Source: Paludibacteraceae bacterium
GTDB taxonomy: Bacteria; Bacteroidota; Bacteroidia; Bacteroidales; Paludibacteraceae
NCBI GenBank assembly: GCA_028694915.1
Contig: JAQVJY010000008.1
Coordinates: 1 to 64,000 of the forward strand
Length of the DNA: 64,000 bases
Reading direction: 5' to 3'
The translations under genes were made by a program, and so were the position numbers. The notes beneath the pieces are model-generated. The model saw nothing but the letters and a program-made list of their open reading frames with translations. It ran no database searches and was not told the origin of the DNA. Positions 8,640 to 18,257 of this stretch are shown here, piece after piece (within the stretch, counting starts at the first letter, position 1; each line of letters starts with the position of its first letter).

Positions 8640-10478
8640 ATGAAAAATTTAATTATGTTGATACGACGTTTTGTACCACCGTACAAGCGCTATGTTATTT
8701 GGGTTTTTATTCTGAATTTACTTTCCACTATTTTTAGTCTTTTTTCCTTTGCTACGATTATCCCGATTTTGCAGATTTTGTTTGGTATGCAAACCAAATC
8801 GCATCTGTTTATGGATTGGAGCCAATATACTTCAATGAGTGAATTGGTTGACATTACTACGAATAACCTGTTTTTTTACATCGAACAGATGATTGTTGTT
8901 TCAGGTGCGGCCACTACACTTTTGTATTTGGGTTTATTTTTAGTGATTATGACCGTGCTTAAAACGGGTACTACTTATTTGGCGTCCAGTTCATTAGTTC
9001 CTGTTCGTACTGGCGTTTTACGCGATTTACGTAACCAAATATATGCTAAAATCATTGATTTACCAATTGGTTATTTTAGCGAAGAACGTAAGGGTGATAT
9101 CATGTCGCGTATGACGAGTGATGTGGGCGAAATTGAAGCCTCCATTATGAGCTCTCTAGAAACGATTTTTAAAAATCCAATCATGATAGTTATTTACATG
9201 ATTGTATTATTTTCGTTGAGTTGGCAGCTCACTTTATTTGTTCTCTTATTATTGCCATTTAGTGGTTTTCTCATTGGCAAAATCGGACGTTCGTTGAAAC
9301 GTCGTTCTCTTAGTGGTCAAGAACAAACCGGGGAACTGTTATCTCAAATAGAAGAAACATTAGGCGGATTGCGTGTTGTGAAAGCTTTTACAGCCGAAGA
9401 AAAATTGAAAGCCCGATTTGCAGGACTGAATGATCGCATTCGTAAAACATTTAATCGTATCAATAGACGCTATTTGTTGGCTCATCCTATTAGTGAATTG
9501 TTGGGAACAGTTGTTGTGGCGATTCTATTGTGGTATGGTGGAACACTTATTTTACAAGGTGAAGGAACAATATCGGCACCAGAGTTTATATACTATTTAG
9601 TGATTTTTTATAGTATCATTCCACCATCCAAAGATTTGTCGCGTGCTATGTATAGCGTGCAAAAAGGAATGGCCTCGTTACAGCGTGTCGATGAGATTTT
9701 AAAAGCCGAGAATCCTTTGAAACATCAAACTAATCCAGTTAAAATAGAAGAATTTACGTCGCGTATAGAATTTAACCACGTGTGGTTTAAATACCGTGAA
9801 GATTGGATTTTACAAGATATCAACTTGACATGTGAAAAAGGGAAAACTGTCGCTTTAGTTGGTCAGTCGGGGTCAGGTAAATCGACCATGGTCGATCTCA
9901 TACCTCGTTTTTACGATGTCAATGAAGGTGCTATTTCGGTAGATGGAACAGATATTAGAAATCTTGATTTGCAAATGTTACGTGAATTAATGGGTAATGT
10001 GAATCAGGAAGCCATTTTGTTCAACGATTCATTCTTCAATAACATTACATTTGGAGTTGAATCAGCCACAATGGACGAGGTGATTGCTGCTGCTAAAATT
10101 GCGAATGCGCACGATTTTATTATGGCAACGGAAGAGGGCTATCAAACCAACGTGGGCGATCGCGGTTGTCGTCTTTCTGGTGGTCAACGTCAACGAATTA
10201 GTATTGCACGAGCCATTTTGAAAAATCCTCCTATTTTGATTTTGGACGAAGCAACATCTGCTTTGGATACAGAATCCGAAAAATTAGTTCAAAACGCGCT
10301 TGAAAGTTTGATGCAAAATCGCACAACAATTGTGATAGCTCACCGTTTGTCTACCATCAAAAAGGCAGATGAAATATGTGTGCTTCACGAAGGTAAAATT
10401 GTAGAACGTGGTAAACACGAAGAACTTTTGTCGTTGGACGGTTATTACAAGCGTTTATGTGATATGCAAAGTTTTTAA
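8640..10478 (+). CDS. MsbA-like ABC exporter (fused permease and ATPase)
   Basis: The 612-residue half-transporter has an N-terminal membrane domain of about six helices (to about residue 330) including the coupling segment SEERKGDIMSRMTSDV. The ATPase domain follows: Walker A GQSGSGKS (408-415), Q-loop NVNQEAILF, signature LSGGQ (512-516), Walker B ILILDEATSALD and the H-loop AHRLST. The architecture is that of lipid/drug exporters such as MsbA, which act as inner-membrane dimers. Specificity cannot be read; lipid A or lipid-linked cargo is only a guess. Confidence 0.92.
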   Translation: MKNLIMLIRRFVPPYKRYVIWVFILNLLSTIFSLFSFATIIPILQILFGMQTKSHLFMDWSQYTSMSELVDITTNNLFFYIEQMIVVSGAATTLLYLGLFLVIMTVLKTGTTYLASSSLVPVRTGVLRDLRNQIYAKIIDLPIGYFSEERKGDIMSRMTSDVGEIEASIMSSLETIFKNPIMIVIYMIVLFSLSWQLTLFVLLLLPFSGFLIGKIGRSLKRRSLSGQEQTGELLSQIEETLGGLRVVKAFTAEEKLKARFAGLNDRIRKTFNRINRRYLLAHPISELLGTVVVAILLWYGGTLILQGEGTISAPEFIYYLVIFYSIIPPSKDLSRAMYSVQKGMASLQRVDEILKAENPLKHQTNPVKIEEFTSRIEFNHVWFKYREDWILQDINLTCEKGKTVALVGQSGSGKSTMVDLIPRFYDVNEGAISVDGTDIRNLDLQMLRELMGNVNQEAILFNDSFFNNITFGVESATMDEVIAAAKIANAHDFIMATEEGYQTNVGDRGCRLSGGQRQRISIARAILKNPPILILDEATSALDTESEKLVQNALESLMQNRTTIVIAHRLSTIKKADEICVLHEGKIVERGKHEELLSLDGYYKRLCDMQSF

Positions 10479-10539
10479 ATTAGAAGTATAATAACATTTT
10501 TTTAAGCATTAATACACAACCCATTTTATTCAAATCATT

Positions 10540-11268
10540 ATGAAAAAAGCAATTATCATCGGAGCAACGTCAGGTCTAGGAAACGAAGTTGCCAAGCAAT
10601 TGTTGGCTGCTGGTTGGCAGCTTGGTATTGCAGGACGTCGTGAGGCAGAATTGGTCGCATTTCAGAAGCAATCGCCAGATAAGATTGCTATTCAACCTTT
10701 AGATGTTACTCAAAATGATGCGTCTGAAAAATTGGAGCAACTGATAGCCAAAGTTGGTGGCATGGATTTATTCTTTTTGGCATCAGGAATTGGTTATCAA
10801 AATCCTGATTTAGAAAGTGATAAAGAAATAAGGACTTTGGAAACAAATGTTGTAGGCTTTTCGCGTACGGTCACTACTGCTTATCGTTTTTTTCGTCAAC
10901 AAGGCCATGGTCATATAGCTGTTATTAGCTCTGTCGCTGGTACGCGCGGTATTGGCGCGTCTGCATCTTATTCTGCCTCTAAGCGTTTCCAATACACTTA
11001 TATTGATGCGTTGGAACAACTCGCAAAGGCTCAAAAAGTGGATATCCATTTTACCGATATTCGTCCTGGATTTGTGGAAACTGCCATTTTGAATCCTGAT
11101 AAAAAATATCCGATGTTGATGACCCTAGAGTATGCTGGGAAATGCATTGTGAAAGCCTTGAAATGCAAAAAACGCATTGCCGTAATCGACTGGCGTTATT
11201 CTATTTTGGTATTTGTTATGCGCTCTATTCCTCGCTGTATTTGGAATAGACTTTCTATTAAAAATTAA
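10540..11268 (+). CDS. Short-chain dehydrogenase/reductase
   Basis: The 242-residue protein has the SDR cofactor motif GATSGLG at 8-14 and N103 in ETNVVG. The catalytic triad is a serine of VISS (130/131), Y144 and K148 in YSASK. R33/R34 after the second strand (AGRRE) suggests NADPH preference. The last about 30 residues are hydrophobic and basic, as in DltE-like or membrane-touching SDRs. It follows the ABC exporter by 61 bases, probably in one transcript, and is closed by the terminator at 11288-11322. The substrate is unknown. Confidence 0.9.
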   Translation: MKKAIIIGATSGLGNEVAKQLLAAGWQLGIAGRREAELVAFQKQSPDKIAIQPLDVTQNDASEKLEQLIAKVGGMDLFFLASGIGYQNPDLESDKEIRTLETNVVGFSRTVTTAYRFFRQQGHGHIAVISSVAGTRGIGASASYSASKRFQYTYIDALEQLAKAQKVDIHFTDIRPGFVETAILNPDKKYPMLMTLEYAGKCIVKALKCKKRIAVIDWRYSILVFVMRSIPRCIWNRLSIKN

Positions 11269-11287
11269 TAGAAAACATAAACTTTCC

Positions 11288-11322
11288 ATAAAGGCTGAAC
11301 TTTGCACATGTTCAGCCTTTAT
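11288..11322 (+). terminator. Intrinsic terminator after the SDR gene
   Basis: A 13-bp perfect stem (11288-11300 with 11310-11322) with a nine-base loop, followed by a T-rich stretch. It lies 19 bases after the SDR stop. Confidence 0.8.
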
Positions 11323-11395
11323 TTGTATAGTAATTAGCATCCGCCTTGTTAGTTGAATTATTTCTATTTCTATCGCAAATATCAGAAAAAAGCAG

Positions 11396-11403
11396 TAATT
11401 TTG
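11396..11403 (+). promoter_or_regulatory. Putative -7 promoter box very close to the porin start
   Basis: TAATTTTG matches TAnnTTTG and ends only six bases before the ATG at 11410. If used, the message would have a leader of about three bases. No -33 box is evident, so support is partial. Confidence 0.4.
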
Positions 11404-11409
11404 CTGACT

Positions 11410-13341
11410 ATGAAACGAATCGAATTTCTTTGTTTACTTTCTATGATAGTAGTTTCGGTTGGTGCGCAAACTACGAATAAGCCTGTGACACAGTCTGAGG
11501 AAAAAATAGTTCCAGCAGATGTTCGCGCTTGGCGTATTGATGAGCGTCTTGGTGTCGCCGATTCGTGTGCCGTAGATACCGCTATTGTTAGTTATCAAGA
11601 TAATCAGCCGATCAACAAATATAGTATTGCTAATTCTTGGAATGGTAATTTGGGCTCGCCGTTGCAGTCGAAAATTTATTTTGACCGCACAGCTAAGACC
11701 AACACCTTTTACTCACAGCCGTATGATGCTTACTTGATTACACCTCAAGATGTGTTGTTTTATAATACCAAAACGCCGTATGCTAAGTTGGAATATCGTT
11801 CCGCTTTGCCTACGTTTCGCGAAGAGGATTATTTCAAAGCACTCTTTACCATGAACGCCAATAAATCAACTAATTTTGGCGGATTGGTCAATTTGATTTA
11901 TGGTCGTGGACAATATGCCAATCAAGCATCGCGTATGCTGAATGGTGGTTTTTGGGGTAGTTATAATGGACGCCATTATTCGGCACAAGGAGTGGTGATG
12001 TTCAATAATTTCAAGAATCACGAGAGCGGTGGTATTACTGACCGTAATTATGTGCTTAATCCAACCTCTTTGGTAGGAACGGCCGATTTGAATCCATCCA
12101 ATATTCCTGTCAATTTGAATGCAGTTTCTGGCTATGCCAACAATATCTATTATTTCAATCATAAATATAGTATTGGCATTGAAAAAGAACGTACGGTGTC
12201 GAAAGATTCAGTGGTAATGGATTATATTCCAGTCACTTCGTTTACGCATACGATTAAATTTGAAGATACTTATCGTCGGTATGTGGAAACCGATTCGGTG
12301 ACTTCTGGTTTTTATAATAACAATTATTACAGTGGTCAATTTACGCAAGATTCTATACGTTTTTGGTCGTTGAAAAACACGGTTGCTGTGACCATGGAAG
12401 AGAAGTTTAACCGCTTAATGCGTTTTGGCTTAACTGGATTTATAGAGTATGATTTGCGTCGTTATGGGCAATTTGCTGATAGTGTACATTCTAACGCCTA
12501 TGAAAATGAGCTAAAAGTAGGTGCCCTTATTTTTAAACGTGAAGGTAAAACGTTTACGTTTGATGCTCAAGGTGAGTTGGATCTTTTGGGACCTCACGCT
12601 GGTGACTTTGAGATTGATGGTGGGGTACAAACTATTTTTCCTTTATCATCAAAAGATACAATGTTAATTGCTGCACGTGGTAGTTTTTACAATGAGTCGT
12701 GTTATTTTTTCTCAAACACCTATTTCTCAAACCATTTTCAATGGGATAACGATTTTAAGCATGATTTTCGTGCTCGTATCGAAGGGCTTGTGGCCTTGCC
12801 CACACGCGACATCTCACTGGGCGTGAAATTTGAAAATATTACCAACTACGTTTATTTCGATACACGTGCGTTACCAGCTCAATATGAGGGTAATATACAA
12901 GTGCTTTCGGCTGACTTAAAAGCGAATTTACATGCTTGGCGTTTTCATCTCGATAATCAAGTGGTTTATCAATTGAGCAGTAATCAACCAATTTTGCCGT
13001 TACCTGAGTTGGCGTTGTACAGTAATTTGTACTATAAAGGTACTTGGTTTAAAGTGTTGCATGCTCAGTTAGGTGTTAGTGTGCGTTATCATACAGCTTA
13101 TTACGGTAATACGTATATGCCTGCTACAGGGGCTTTTTATCTCCAAAACGATTATTTGGTAGGCAATTATCCTGAAATGAATGTGTATTTGAATTTCCAT
13201 TTAAAACGTATGCGTTTTTATGTGCAATACGCAAACTGGAATGCTACTGTATTTGGCGGTAATAATTATTTCTCGATGCCATATTATCCACAAAATCCTG
13301 CCACCTTTCAATTTGGTTTATCATGGACATTCTACGATTAA
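11410..13341 (+). CDS. Putative outer-membrane porin (Bacteroidetes putative-porin family)
   Basis: The 643-residue protein has a clean signal peptide from the ATG at 11410 (MKRIEFLCLLSMIVVSVGAQ, cleavage after GA). An ATG at 11353 in frame would hide it, so the later start is chosen. The rest is made of alternating aromatic/polar beta strands and ends in an aromatic-rich strand (FQFGLSWTFYD), typical of outer-membrane barrels. The overall look fits the putative porin family of Bacteroidetes (PF14121-like). Its last 19 bases overlap the following gene. Cargo is unknown. Confidence 0.82.
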   Translation: MKRIEFLCLLSMIVVSVGAQTTNKPVTQSEEKIVPADVRAWRIDERLGVADSCAVDTAIVSYQDNQPINKYSIANSWNGNLGSPLQSKIYFDRTAKTNTFYSQPYDAYLITPQDVLFYNTKTPYAKLEYRSALPTFREEDYFKALFTMNANKSTNFGGLVNLIYGRGQYANQASRMLNGGFWGSYNGRHYSAQGVVMFNNFKNHESGGITDRNYVLNPTSLVGTADLNPSNIPVNLNAVSGYANNIYYFNHKYSIGIEKERTVSKDSVVMDYIPVTSFTHTIKFEDTYRRYVETDSVTSGFYNNNYYSGQFTQDSIRFWSLKNTVAVTMEEKFNRLMRFGLTGFIEYDLRRYGQFADSVHSNAYENELKVGALIFKREGKTFTFDAQGELDLLGPHAGDFEIDGGVQTIFPLSSKDTMLIAARGSFYNESCYFFSNTYFSNHFQWDNDFKHDFRARIEGLVALPTRDISLGVKFENITNYVYFDTRALPAQYEGNIQVLSADLKANLHAWRFHLDNQVVYQLSSNQPILPLPELALYSNLYYKGTWFKVLHAQLGVSVRYHTAYYGNTYMPATGAFYLQNDYLVGNYPEMNVYLNFHLKRMRFYVQYANWNATVFGGNNYFSMPYYPQNPATFQFGLSWTFYD

Positions 13342-14162
13342 TCCCCAGCCATCGACTTACGAAAAAACAATCATTAATTGCTGTTGCAGTTAGTGTGGTG
13401 TTGGTTATTATCATTGCTGTTTGGGTCATAGTAGCACATCAGGCGCGTGACTTGGATGACGTGATGGACAACAAGACATTGCGTGTGGTAACGGAGTATA
13501 GTTCTATCGGTTATTTTGTAGAAGATAACCAAATTAAAGGCTTTCAGTATGAGTTGATTAAACGATTTGCCGATAGCCTTGGTTTGGCGCTTGATTTTAC
13601 AGTAGAACCTGATTTGCAAAAAAGTATAGCTGGTGTTAATAATGGTAGTTATGATTTAATAATGAGGGCTTTACCTGTTACGCTTGAGCTTAAGCAGGAA
13701 TTGAATTTCTCCGAACCACTCATAAAAAGTCAACTTGTTTTAGTTCAGCGAATTAACAAAAAAGATAAAGATAGCACTCCTATTCGCGGAGCGATGGATT
13801 TGGATAGTATTACTATTTATGTGACGCCAAATTCGCCTTATTTGATGCGCTTAAAACATATCGAAGAAGAGTTGGGTATTGTAATTTTCACAAAATCTAT
13901 TCCTGATGTTGATACTGAATTACTCATGGCGATGATGGCGCGTGGTGAAATAGACTATACCATAGCCGATGAATTTACAGCTCGTTTTTCTCAGAGCTTT
14001 TATCCTGAATTAGATATTGATACACAGATGGGTTTCAAGCAATTTCAGGCGTGGGGTTTTTCTAAACACTCGCCAAATTTGCAAAATGCCGTAAATAGTT
14101 GGTTGAAAGAGTTTACGCAAACCAAAGCCTATCGTGATTTGTACAGAACTTATTATCGTTAG
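13323..14162 (+). CDS. Membrane-anchored family 3 solute-binding protein (MltF-like N-terminal module)
   Basis: The 279-residue protein has an N-terminal basic segment and one transmembrane helix (about 16-39), then a bilobed periplasmic binding fold of the SBP_bac_3 type. Typical stretches are KTLRVVTEYSSIGYF, YDLIMRALPVTLELK and AWGFSKHSPNLQNAVN. It resembles the binding module of the lytic transglycosylase MltF but lacks the C-terminal transglycosylase domain. No ABC permease genes are adjacent, so it may be a sensor or regulator, not a transporter part. It overlaps the porin gene by 19 bases and precedes metA by five. Confidence 0.8.
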   Translation: MDILRLIPSHRLTKKQSLIAVAVSVVLVIIIAVWVIVAHQARDLDDVMDNKTLRVVTEYSSIGYFVEDNQIKGFQYELIKRFADSLGLALDFTVEPDLQKSIAGVNNGSYDLIMRALPVTLELKQELNFSEPLIKSQLVLVQRINKKDKDSTPIRGAMDLDSITIYVTPNSPYLMRLKHIEEELGIVIFTKSIPDVDTELLMAMMARGEIDYTIADEFTARFSQSFYPELDIDTQMGFKQFQAWGFSKHSPNLQNAVNSWLKEFTQTKAYRDLYRTYYR

Positions 14163-14167
14163 TTATT

Positions 14168-15085
14168 ATGCCTTTAAATTTACCCAATCAAATACCTGCT
14201 ATTGATTTATTGAAAGAGGAAAATATCTTTGTCATGAGCTCTCAACGTGCTCAATCACAAGATATTCGTCCACTTAAGGTTTTGATTTTGAATTTAATGC
14301 CACTCAAGATAACCACAGAAACGGATTTAATTCGGTTGTTGTCCAATACGCCGTTGCAGATTGAAATTGATTTTTTAAAACTAAAAAGTCACACGTCTAA
14401 AAATACGCCGATAGAACATTTAATGGCGTTTTACCGTTCGTTCGATGAAATTTCAATGCAAACTTATGATGGACTGATTGTTACGGGTGCTCCAGTCGAA
14501 CAAAAAGCGTTCGAAGAAGTGACTTATTGGTCTGAAATTACAGGTATTTTCGATTGGGCTCGTACACATGTAACATCTACCTTTTTTATCTGTTGGGCGG
14601 CACAAGCAGCTTTGTATCATTACTATAACATTCAAAAACAAACGTTGCCCGAAAAACTATTCGGTGTATTCTCGCATCGTGTTTTAGATCCTAAAAATCC
14701 TATTTTCAGAGGATTTGACGACGAATTTCAGGTGCCTCATAGTCGTCACACCACCGTTTCGCGTACCGATGTGGAACAACACCCAGAATTAACTATTCTG
14801 TCTGATTCTCAAGAAGCTGGTTTGTATCTGATGATGGCGCGTGGTGGGCGTGAATTCTTTGTCACGGGTCATTCGGAATATGCGCCAAATACGTTACATG
14901 TCGAATATTTTCGTGATTTGGATAAAGGTTTAAGTGTACCTAAGCCACAAAATTACTATCCAAATGATGATGTGACAAAACCGCCTTTGGTCAAGTGGCG
15001 TGGTCATGCCAACTTGTTATTCTCCAACTGGTTGAACTACTTTGTGTATCAGCAAACGCCTTATAAACTATCTGATATTCATTAG
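14168..15085 (+). CDS. metA: Homoserine O-acyltransferase MetA, predicted acetyl-CoA-specific
   Basis: The 305-residue protein is full-length MetA of the glutamine-amidotransferase-like fold. The catalytic C142 lies in TFFICWAAQAAL, with H235 and E237 in TGHSEYAP. The specificity position 111 is Glu (TGAPVEQ), which published work on the family links to acetyl-CoA use, whereas Gly is found in the succinyl-CoA enzymes. It makes O-acyl-homoserine for methionine synthesis in the cytoplasm. It is the third gene of the porin/binding-protein unit, an odd pairing for a biosynthetic enzyme. Confidence 0.95.
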   Translation: MPLNLPNQIPAIDLLKEENIFVMSSQRAQSQDIRPLKVLILNLMPLKITTETDLIRLLSNTPLQIEIDFLKLKSHTSKNTPIEHLMAFYRSFDEISMQTYDGLIVTGAPVEQKAFEEVTYWSEITGIFDWARTHVTSTFFICWAAQAALYHYYNIQKQTLPEKLFGVFSHRVLDPKNPIFRGFDDEFQVPHSRHTTVSRTDVEQHPELTILSDSQEAGLYLMMARGGREFFVTGHSEYAPNTLHVEYFRDLDKGLSVPKPQNYYPNDDVTKPPLVKWRGHANLLFSNWLNYFVYQQTPYKLSDIH

Positions 15086-15096
15086 TCCTTGATTTT

Positions 15097-15744
15097 CTAC
15101 TTCTTGTTCTGTGTTTGTTCGAAATAGCGGCAGTAAGGACTTAGTCCACAGGTGTCGCACTTAGGTTTACGAGCTAAACAGACATAACGTCCGTGTAAAA
15201 TGAGCCAATGATGTGCTTTAGGAATGAGTGCTTGTGGAATATGTTTCACAAGCGTTTCTTCTGTTTGTAGTGGATTTTTAGAATTGGTGGTCAATCCCAA
15301 TCGTTCTGAAATACGAAACACATGCGTGTCGACCGCCATTTTTGGCTGGTTGAAAATAACAGAAGCCACCACATTGGCTGTTTTACGTCCAACTCCAGGA
15401 AGTTGTTGTAGCAATTCGGTATCAGCAGGCACAATGCCATTAAAATCGGTCACTAGTTTTTGCGCCATTCCCGCTAGATAATGCGCCTTACTATTGGGAT
15501 AGGAGATGCTTTTGATGTAGCTTAAAATCAGTTCAGGCGATGCTTCAGCCATTTTTTCGGGCGTAGGGAATTGTGCAAAAAGCGTTGGCGTAGTCATGTT
15601 GACGCGCTTGTCTGTGCATTGTGCCGATAAAATGACAGCTACCAACAATTCAAATGGATTGTTGTATCGCAGTTCACTTTCTGCCACAGGCATATTCTCG
15701 GTGAACCACGCAATGATCTGTTTATATCGTTCTTTGGTAGTCAT
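15097..15744 (-). CDS. nth: Endonuclease III (DNA glycosylase/AP lyase)
   Basis: From the ATG at 15744 the protein is 215 residues, opening MTTKERYKQIIAWF as in other Nth proteins; an ATG 18 bases upstream adds six poor residues. It has the helix-hairpin-helix LPGVGRKTANVV with catalytic K121, the catalytic D139 in AVDTHVF, and a C-terminal 4Fe-4S loop with cysteines spaced C-x6-C-x2-C-x5-C. It removes oxidised pyrimidines in base-excision repair. A -7-like box lies eight bases upstream of the chosen start. The MATE gene ends 24 bases upstream. Confidence 0.95.
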   Translation of the reverse strand: MTTKERYKQIIAWFTENMPVAESELRYNNPFELLVAVILSAQCTDKRVNMTTPTLFAQFPTPEKMAEASPELILSYIKSISYPNSKAHYLAGMAQKLVTDFNGIVPADTELLQQLPGVGRKTANVVASVIFNQPKMAVDTHVFRISERLGLTTNSKNPLQTEETLVKHIPQALIPKAHHWLILHGRYVCLARKPKCDTCGLSPYCRYFEQTQNKK

Positions 15745-15751
15745 ATTGCCA

Positions 15752-15759
15752 CAAAAATA
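15752..15759 (-). promoter_or_regulatory. Putative -7 box directly before nth
   Basis: On the minus strand TATTTTTG fits TAnnTTTG and ends seven bases before the ATG at 15744. It would give an almost leaderless message and would exclude the upstream ATG. No -33 box was identified. Confidence 0.4.
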
Positions 15760-15768
15760 CATTAATTT

Positions 15769-17148
15769 TTAGACTTGTGGAACTGCTGCTTTGGGTTGTT
15801 TCAGTTTTTTAACCTGAAAGTAAAGCATTGTTGCAGCTACAGCTGTAGAGATAAGGTCTGCACAGGGAAGGGCCATCCAAGTTCCTGTAAGTCCCCAAAT
15901 AGGAGGAAAAATAAGAATAAAAGGTACTAGAAAAATGAGTTGGCGTGTTAAACTTAAAAAGATAGAAATTTTGGCTTTCCCGATGGCTTGAAAAAAATTA
16001 GTGACTACAATTTGTCCACCAACTACCACAAATAGCGCATAACAAATGTGCATGCCATGAGCCGTTAGTTCTATTAGCTGAGGATCGGAGGTAAAGAGGC
16101 GAGCCAATTGACGGGGGAATAGCTCTGCGCATAGGCCACCTAAAGTTGTAGCCAATGTAGCGATGATAATGCCATAACGTAAGGTTTTCAATACACGATC
16201 GTTTTGCCGAGCTCCATAATTATATCCTATAATGGGCTGCATACCATTGTTTAAACCTACAATGCCCATGATAATCAACGTGGAAAAACTATTGATGATG
16301 CCAAACGCTCCAATAGCTAAATCACCTCCTGTATTTCTAAGTGCGTGATTCATAAGTGCATTTACCAAACTGGCGCTAACTTGTATGAAAAATGGCGCCA
16401 TACCGATGGAGATAATAGCTAAAATGATTTTTTTCTTTAACTTGAAACAACCACGTTTAAAGTGAAGATTGCTTTTGGGATTCGTAAAGTGGTGCATCAC
16501 CCAAATGGCACTTACCGCCATTGAAATAACCGTGGAATAAGCTGCGCCTTCAATGCCCCAATCGAATACAAAGATAAAAATAGGGTCGAGTATGGTGTTG
16601 ATTACTGCGCCAATAAGCATGGTTAACATGGCTTTTACAGGATAACCGGAAGCACGCATACTGTTGTTAAACCCAAAACTTAAGGCCGTGAATATGTGTC
16701 CAGGAATAATAATCTTTAAGTAATCTTTGGCGTATGGAATAGTGGCTTCACTTCCTCCAAACGCAATTAAAATGTCGTCAAGAAAGAATAAACTCACGCT
16801 TATCACTATCGACATAGTTATAAATGTGAATACGAATGCATTCCCAAGAATATTTTCGGCTGTTTTTTTGTCTTTTCGACCTAAATAAATAGATATTTGC
16901 GTGGCTGATCCTTGCCCTATAAGCATGCCGAATGCGCCTAGAATCATCATCATAGGGAACGTGAGGGTAAGTCCAGAAATAGCCATTGGACCAACGCCTT
17001 GACCAATAAATATGCGGTCCACAATGTTGTATAAAGCATTCACCAACGTTCCAACGATTGTGGGTAGAGAATAGGCCCACAGGAGTTTGCCTATGGGTTC
17101 AGTTCCGAGTTCTGATGGTAAACGTTGTTTATTGGCTTTTTTCAACAT
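15769..17148 (-). CDS. MATE family multidrug efflux transporter
   Basis: The 459-residue polytopic protein has about twelve membrane helices in two homologous halves. It begins with ELGTEPIGKLLWAYSLPTIVG and includes GVGPMAISGLTLTFP and GNAFVFTF in the first half, then NNGMQPIIGYNYGA in the second. This is the MATE/DinF-type arrangement of cation-coupled drug or metabolite antiporters in the inner membrane. It is upstream of nth in the same direction. Substrates cannot be inferred. Confidence 0.93.
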   Translation of the reverse strand: MLKKANKQRLPSELGTEPIGKLLWAYSLPTIVGTLVNALYNIVDRIFIGQGVGPMAISGLTLTFPMMMILGAFGMLIGQGSATQISIYLGRKDKKTAENILGNAFVFTFITMSIVISVSLFFLDDILIAFGGSEATIPYAKDYLKIIIPGHIFTALSFGFNNSMRASGYPVKAMLTMLIGAVINTILDPIFIFVFDWGIEGAAYSTVISMAVSAIWVMHHFTNPKSNLHFKRGCFKLKKKIILAIISIGMAPFFIQVSASLVNALMNHALRNTGGDLAIGAFGIINSFSTLIIMGIVGLNNGMQPIIGYNYGARQNDRVLKTLRYGIIIATLATTLGGLCAELFPRQLARLFTSDPQLIELTAHGMHICYALFVVVGGQIVVTNFFQAIGKAKISIFLSLTRQLIFLVPFILIFPPIWGLTGTWMALPCADLISTAVAATMLYFQVKKLKQPKAAVPQV

Positions 17149-17177
17149 CTTTTAAGAATGTGCTAGGGTTGATACAA

Positions 17178-17203
17178 GAAAGAGCACCGTTGAGTGCTCT
17201 TTC
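17178..17203 (-). terminator. Hairpin downstream of rpoD
   Basis: A 10-bp perfect stem (17178-17187 with 17194-17203) with a six-base loop lies 20 bases beyond the rpoD stop on the minus strand. It has no long T tract, so it may terminate or stabilise the message. Confidence 0.55.
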
Positions 17204-17223
17204 AGATAGAATTGGTGCTTGGG

Positions 17224-18084
17224 TTATCCGAGATAACCTTTGAGCAATTTGTTTTTAGAATTTGTGCGTAAACGACGAATGGCTTTTTCTTTAATCTGGC
17301 GTACACGTTCGCGTGTCAATCCAAATTTGTCGCCAATTTCTTCGAGTGTCATTTCTTGGCAACCAATGCCAAAGAACATTCGAATAATGTCGCGTTCGCG
17401 TTCACTAAGCGTTTCAAGAGCTCTACTGATTTCCGTCAAAAGTGATTCGCTCATTAAAGAACGGTCAGCTATTGGTGAGTCATCATTGACTAACACGTCG
17501 AGCAAACTGTTGTCTTCTCCTTCTACGAATGGAGCATCTACAGAAATGTGACGACCTGAAATCTTGATTGTGTCGGCAATTTTGTCAATAGGAATGTCCA
17601 ATTCCTCGGCCAATTCTTCGGGCGATGGGCGGCGTTCGTTTTCTTGTTCAAACCGTGAAAAGGCCTTGTTAATTTTGTTCAAGGAACCTACTTGATTCAA
17701 CGGTAAACGTACGATACGCGATTGTTCGGCCAAAGCTTGTAGAATCGATTGACGAATCCACCATACTGCGTAAGAAATAAATTTAAACCCGCGAGTTTCG
17801 TCGAACTTTTCGGCCGCTTTAATTAAGCCTAAATTACCTTCATTAATCAAGTCGGGTAAACTCAAACCTTGATTTTGGTATTGTTTGGCCACTGAAACTA
17901 CGAAACGAAGATTCGCGCGTGTCAATTTTTCGAGTGCTAAACGGTCACCTTTGCGTATCCGTTGAGCCAACTCAACTTCTTCTTCTACAGTAATAAGATT
18001 CTCACGCCCAATCTCTTGCAAATACTTGTCAAGTGACGCACTCTCACGATTAGTGATTGATTTGGTAATTTTTAATTGTCTCAT
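17224..18084 (-). CDS. rpoD: Primary RNA polymerase sigma factor (RpoD/SigA, Bacteroidetes short form)
   Basis: From the ATG at 18084 the protein is 286 residues and opens [21 protein letters not shown] in the usual Bacteroidetes manner; the longer frame to 18213 adds an unrelated AT-coded tail. It shows region 1.2, region 2 ([46 protein letters not shown]), region 3 and region 4 ([20 protein letters not shown]). Long region 1.1 is missing, as is normal in this phylum. A -7 box of its own recognition type lies 21 bases upstream. Confidence 0.96.
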   Translation of the reverse strand: MRQLKITKSITNRESASLDKYLQEIGRENLITVEEEVELAQRIRKGDRLALEKLTRANLRFVVSVAKQYQNQGLSLPDLINEGNLGLIKAAEKFDETRGFKFISYAVWWIRQSILQALAEQSRIVRLPLNQVGSLNKINKAFSRFEQENERRPSPEELAEELDIPIDKIADTIKISGRHISVDAPFVEGEDNSLLDVLVNDDSPIADRSLMSESLLTEISRALETLSERERDIIRMFFGIGCQEMTLEEIGDKFGLTRERVRQIKEKAIRRLRTNSKNKLLKGYLG

Positions 18085-18105
18085 TCTTGTAAAGAAATTA
18101 GCTTG

Positions 18106-18113
18106 CAAAGATA
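18106..18113 (-). promoter_or_regulatory. -7 promoter box of rpoD
   Basis: On the minus strand TATCTTTG precedes the ATG at 18084 by 21 bases, matching the Bacteroidetes consensus. It supports the shorter rpoD start. Confidence 0.65.
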
Positions 18114-18257
18114 AGCTTTTTTTTGAATAAATGACCCTTTTAACCCGTAAAAAACAAAAAAAGTTATAAGTGACGTTGTTTAATATCAAACTATCCTTTG
18201 TAAATTGAGCCATTCAATTACAAAGGATAGTTAAAATAGCCTGCTGTTTTATGCTTG

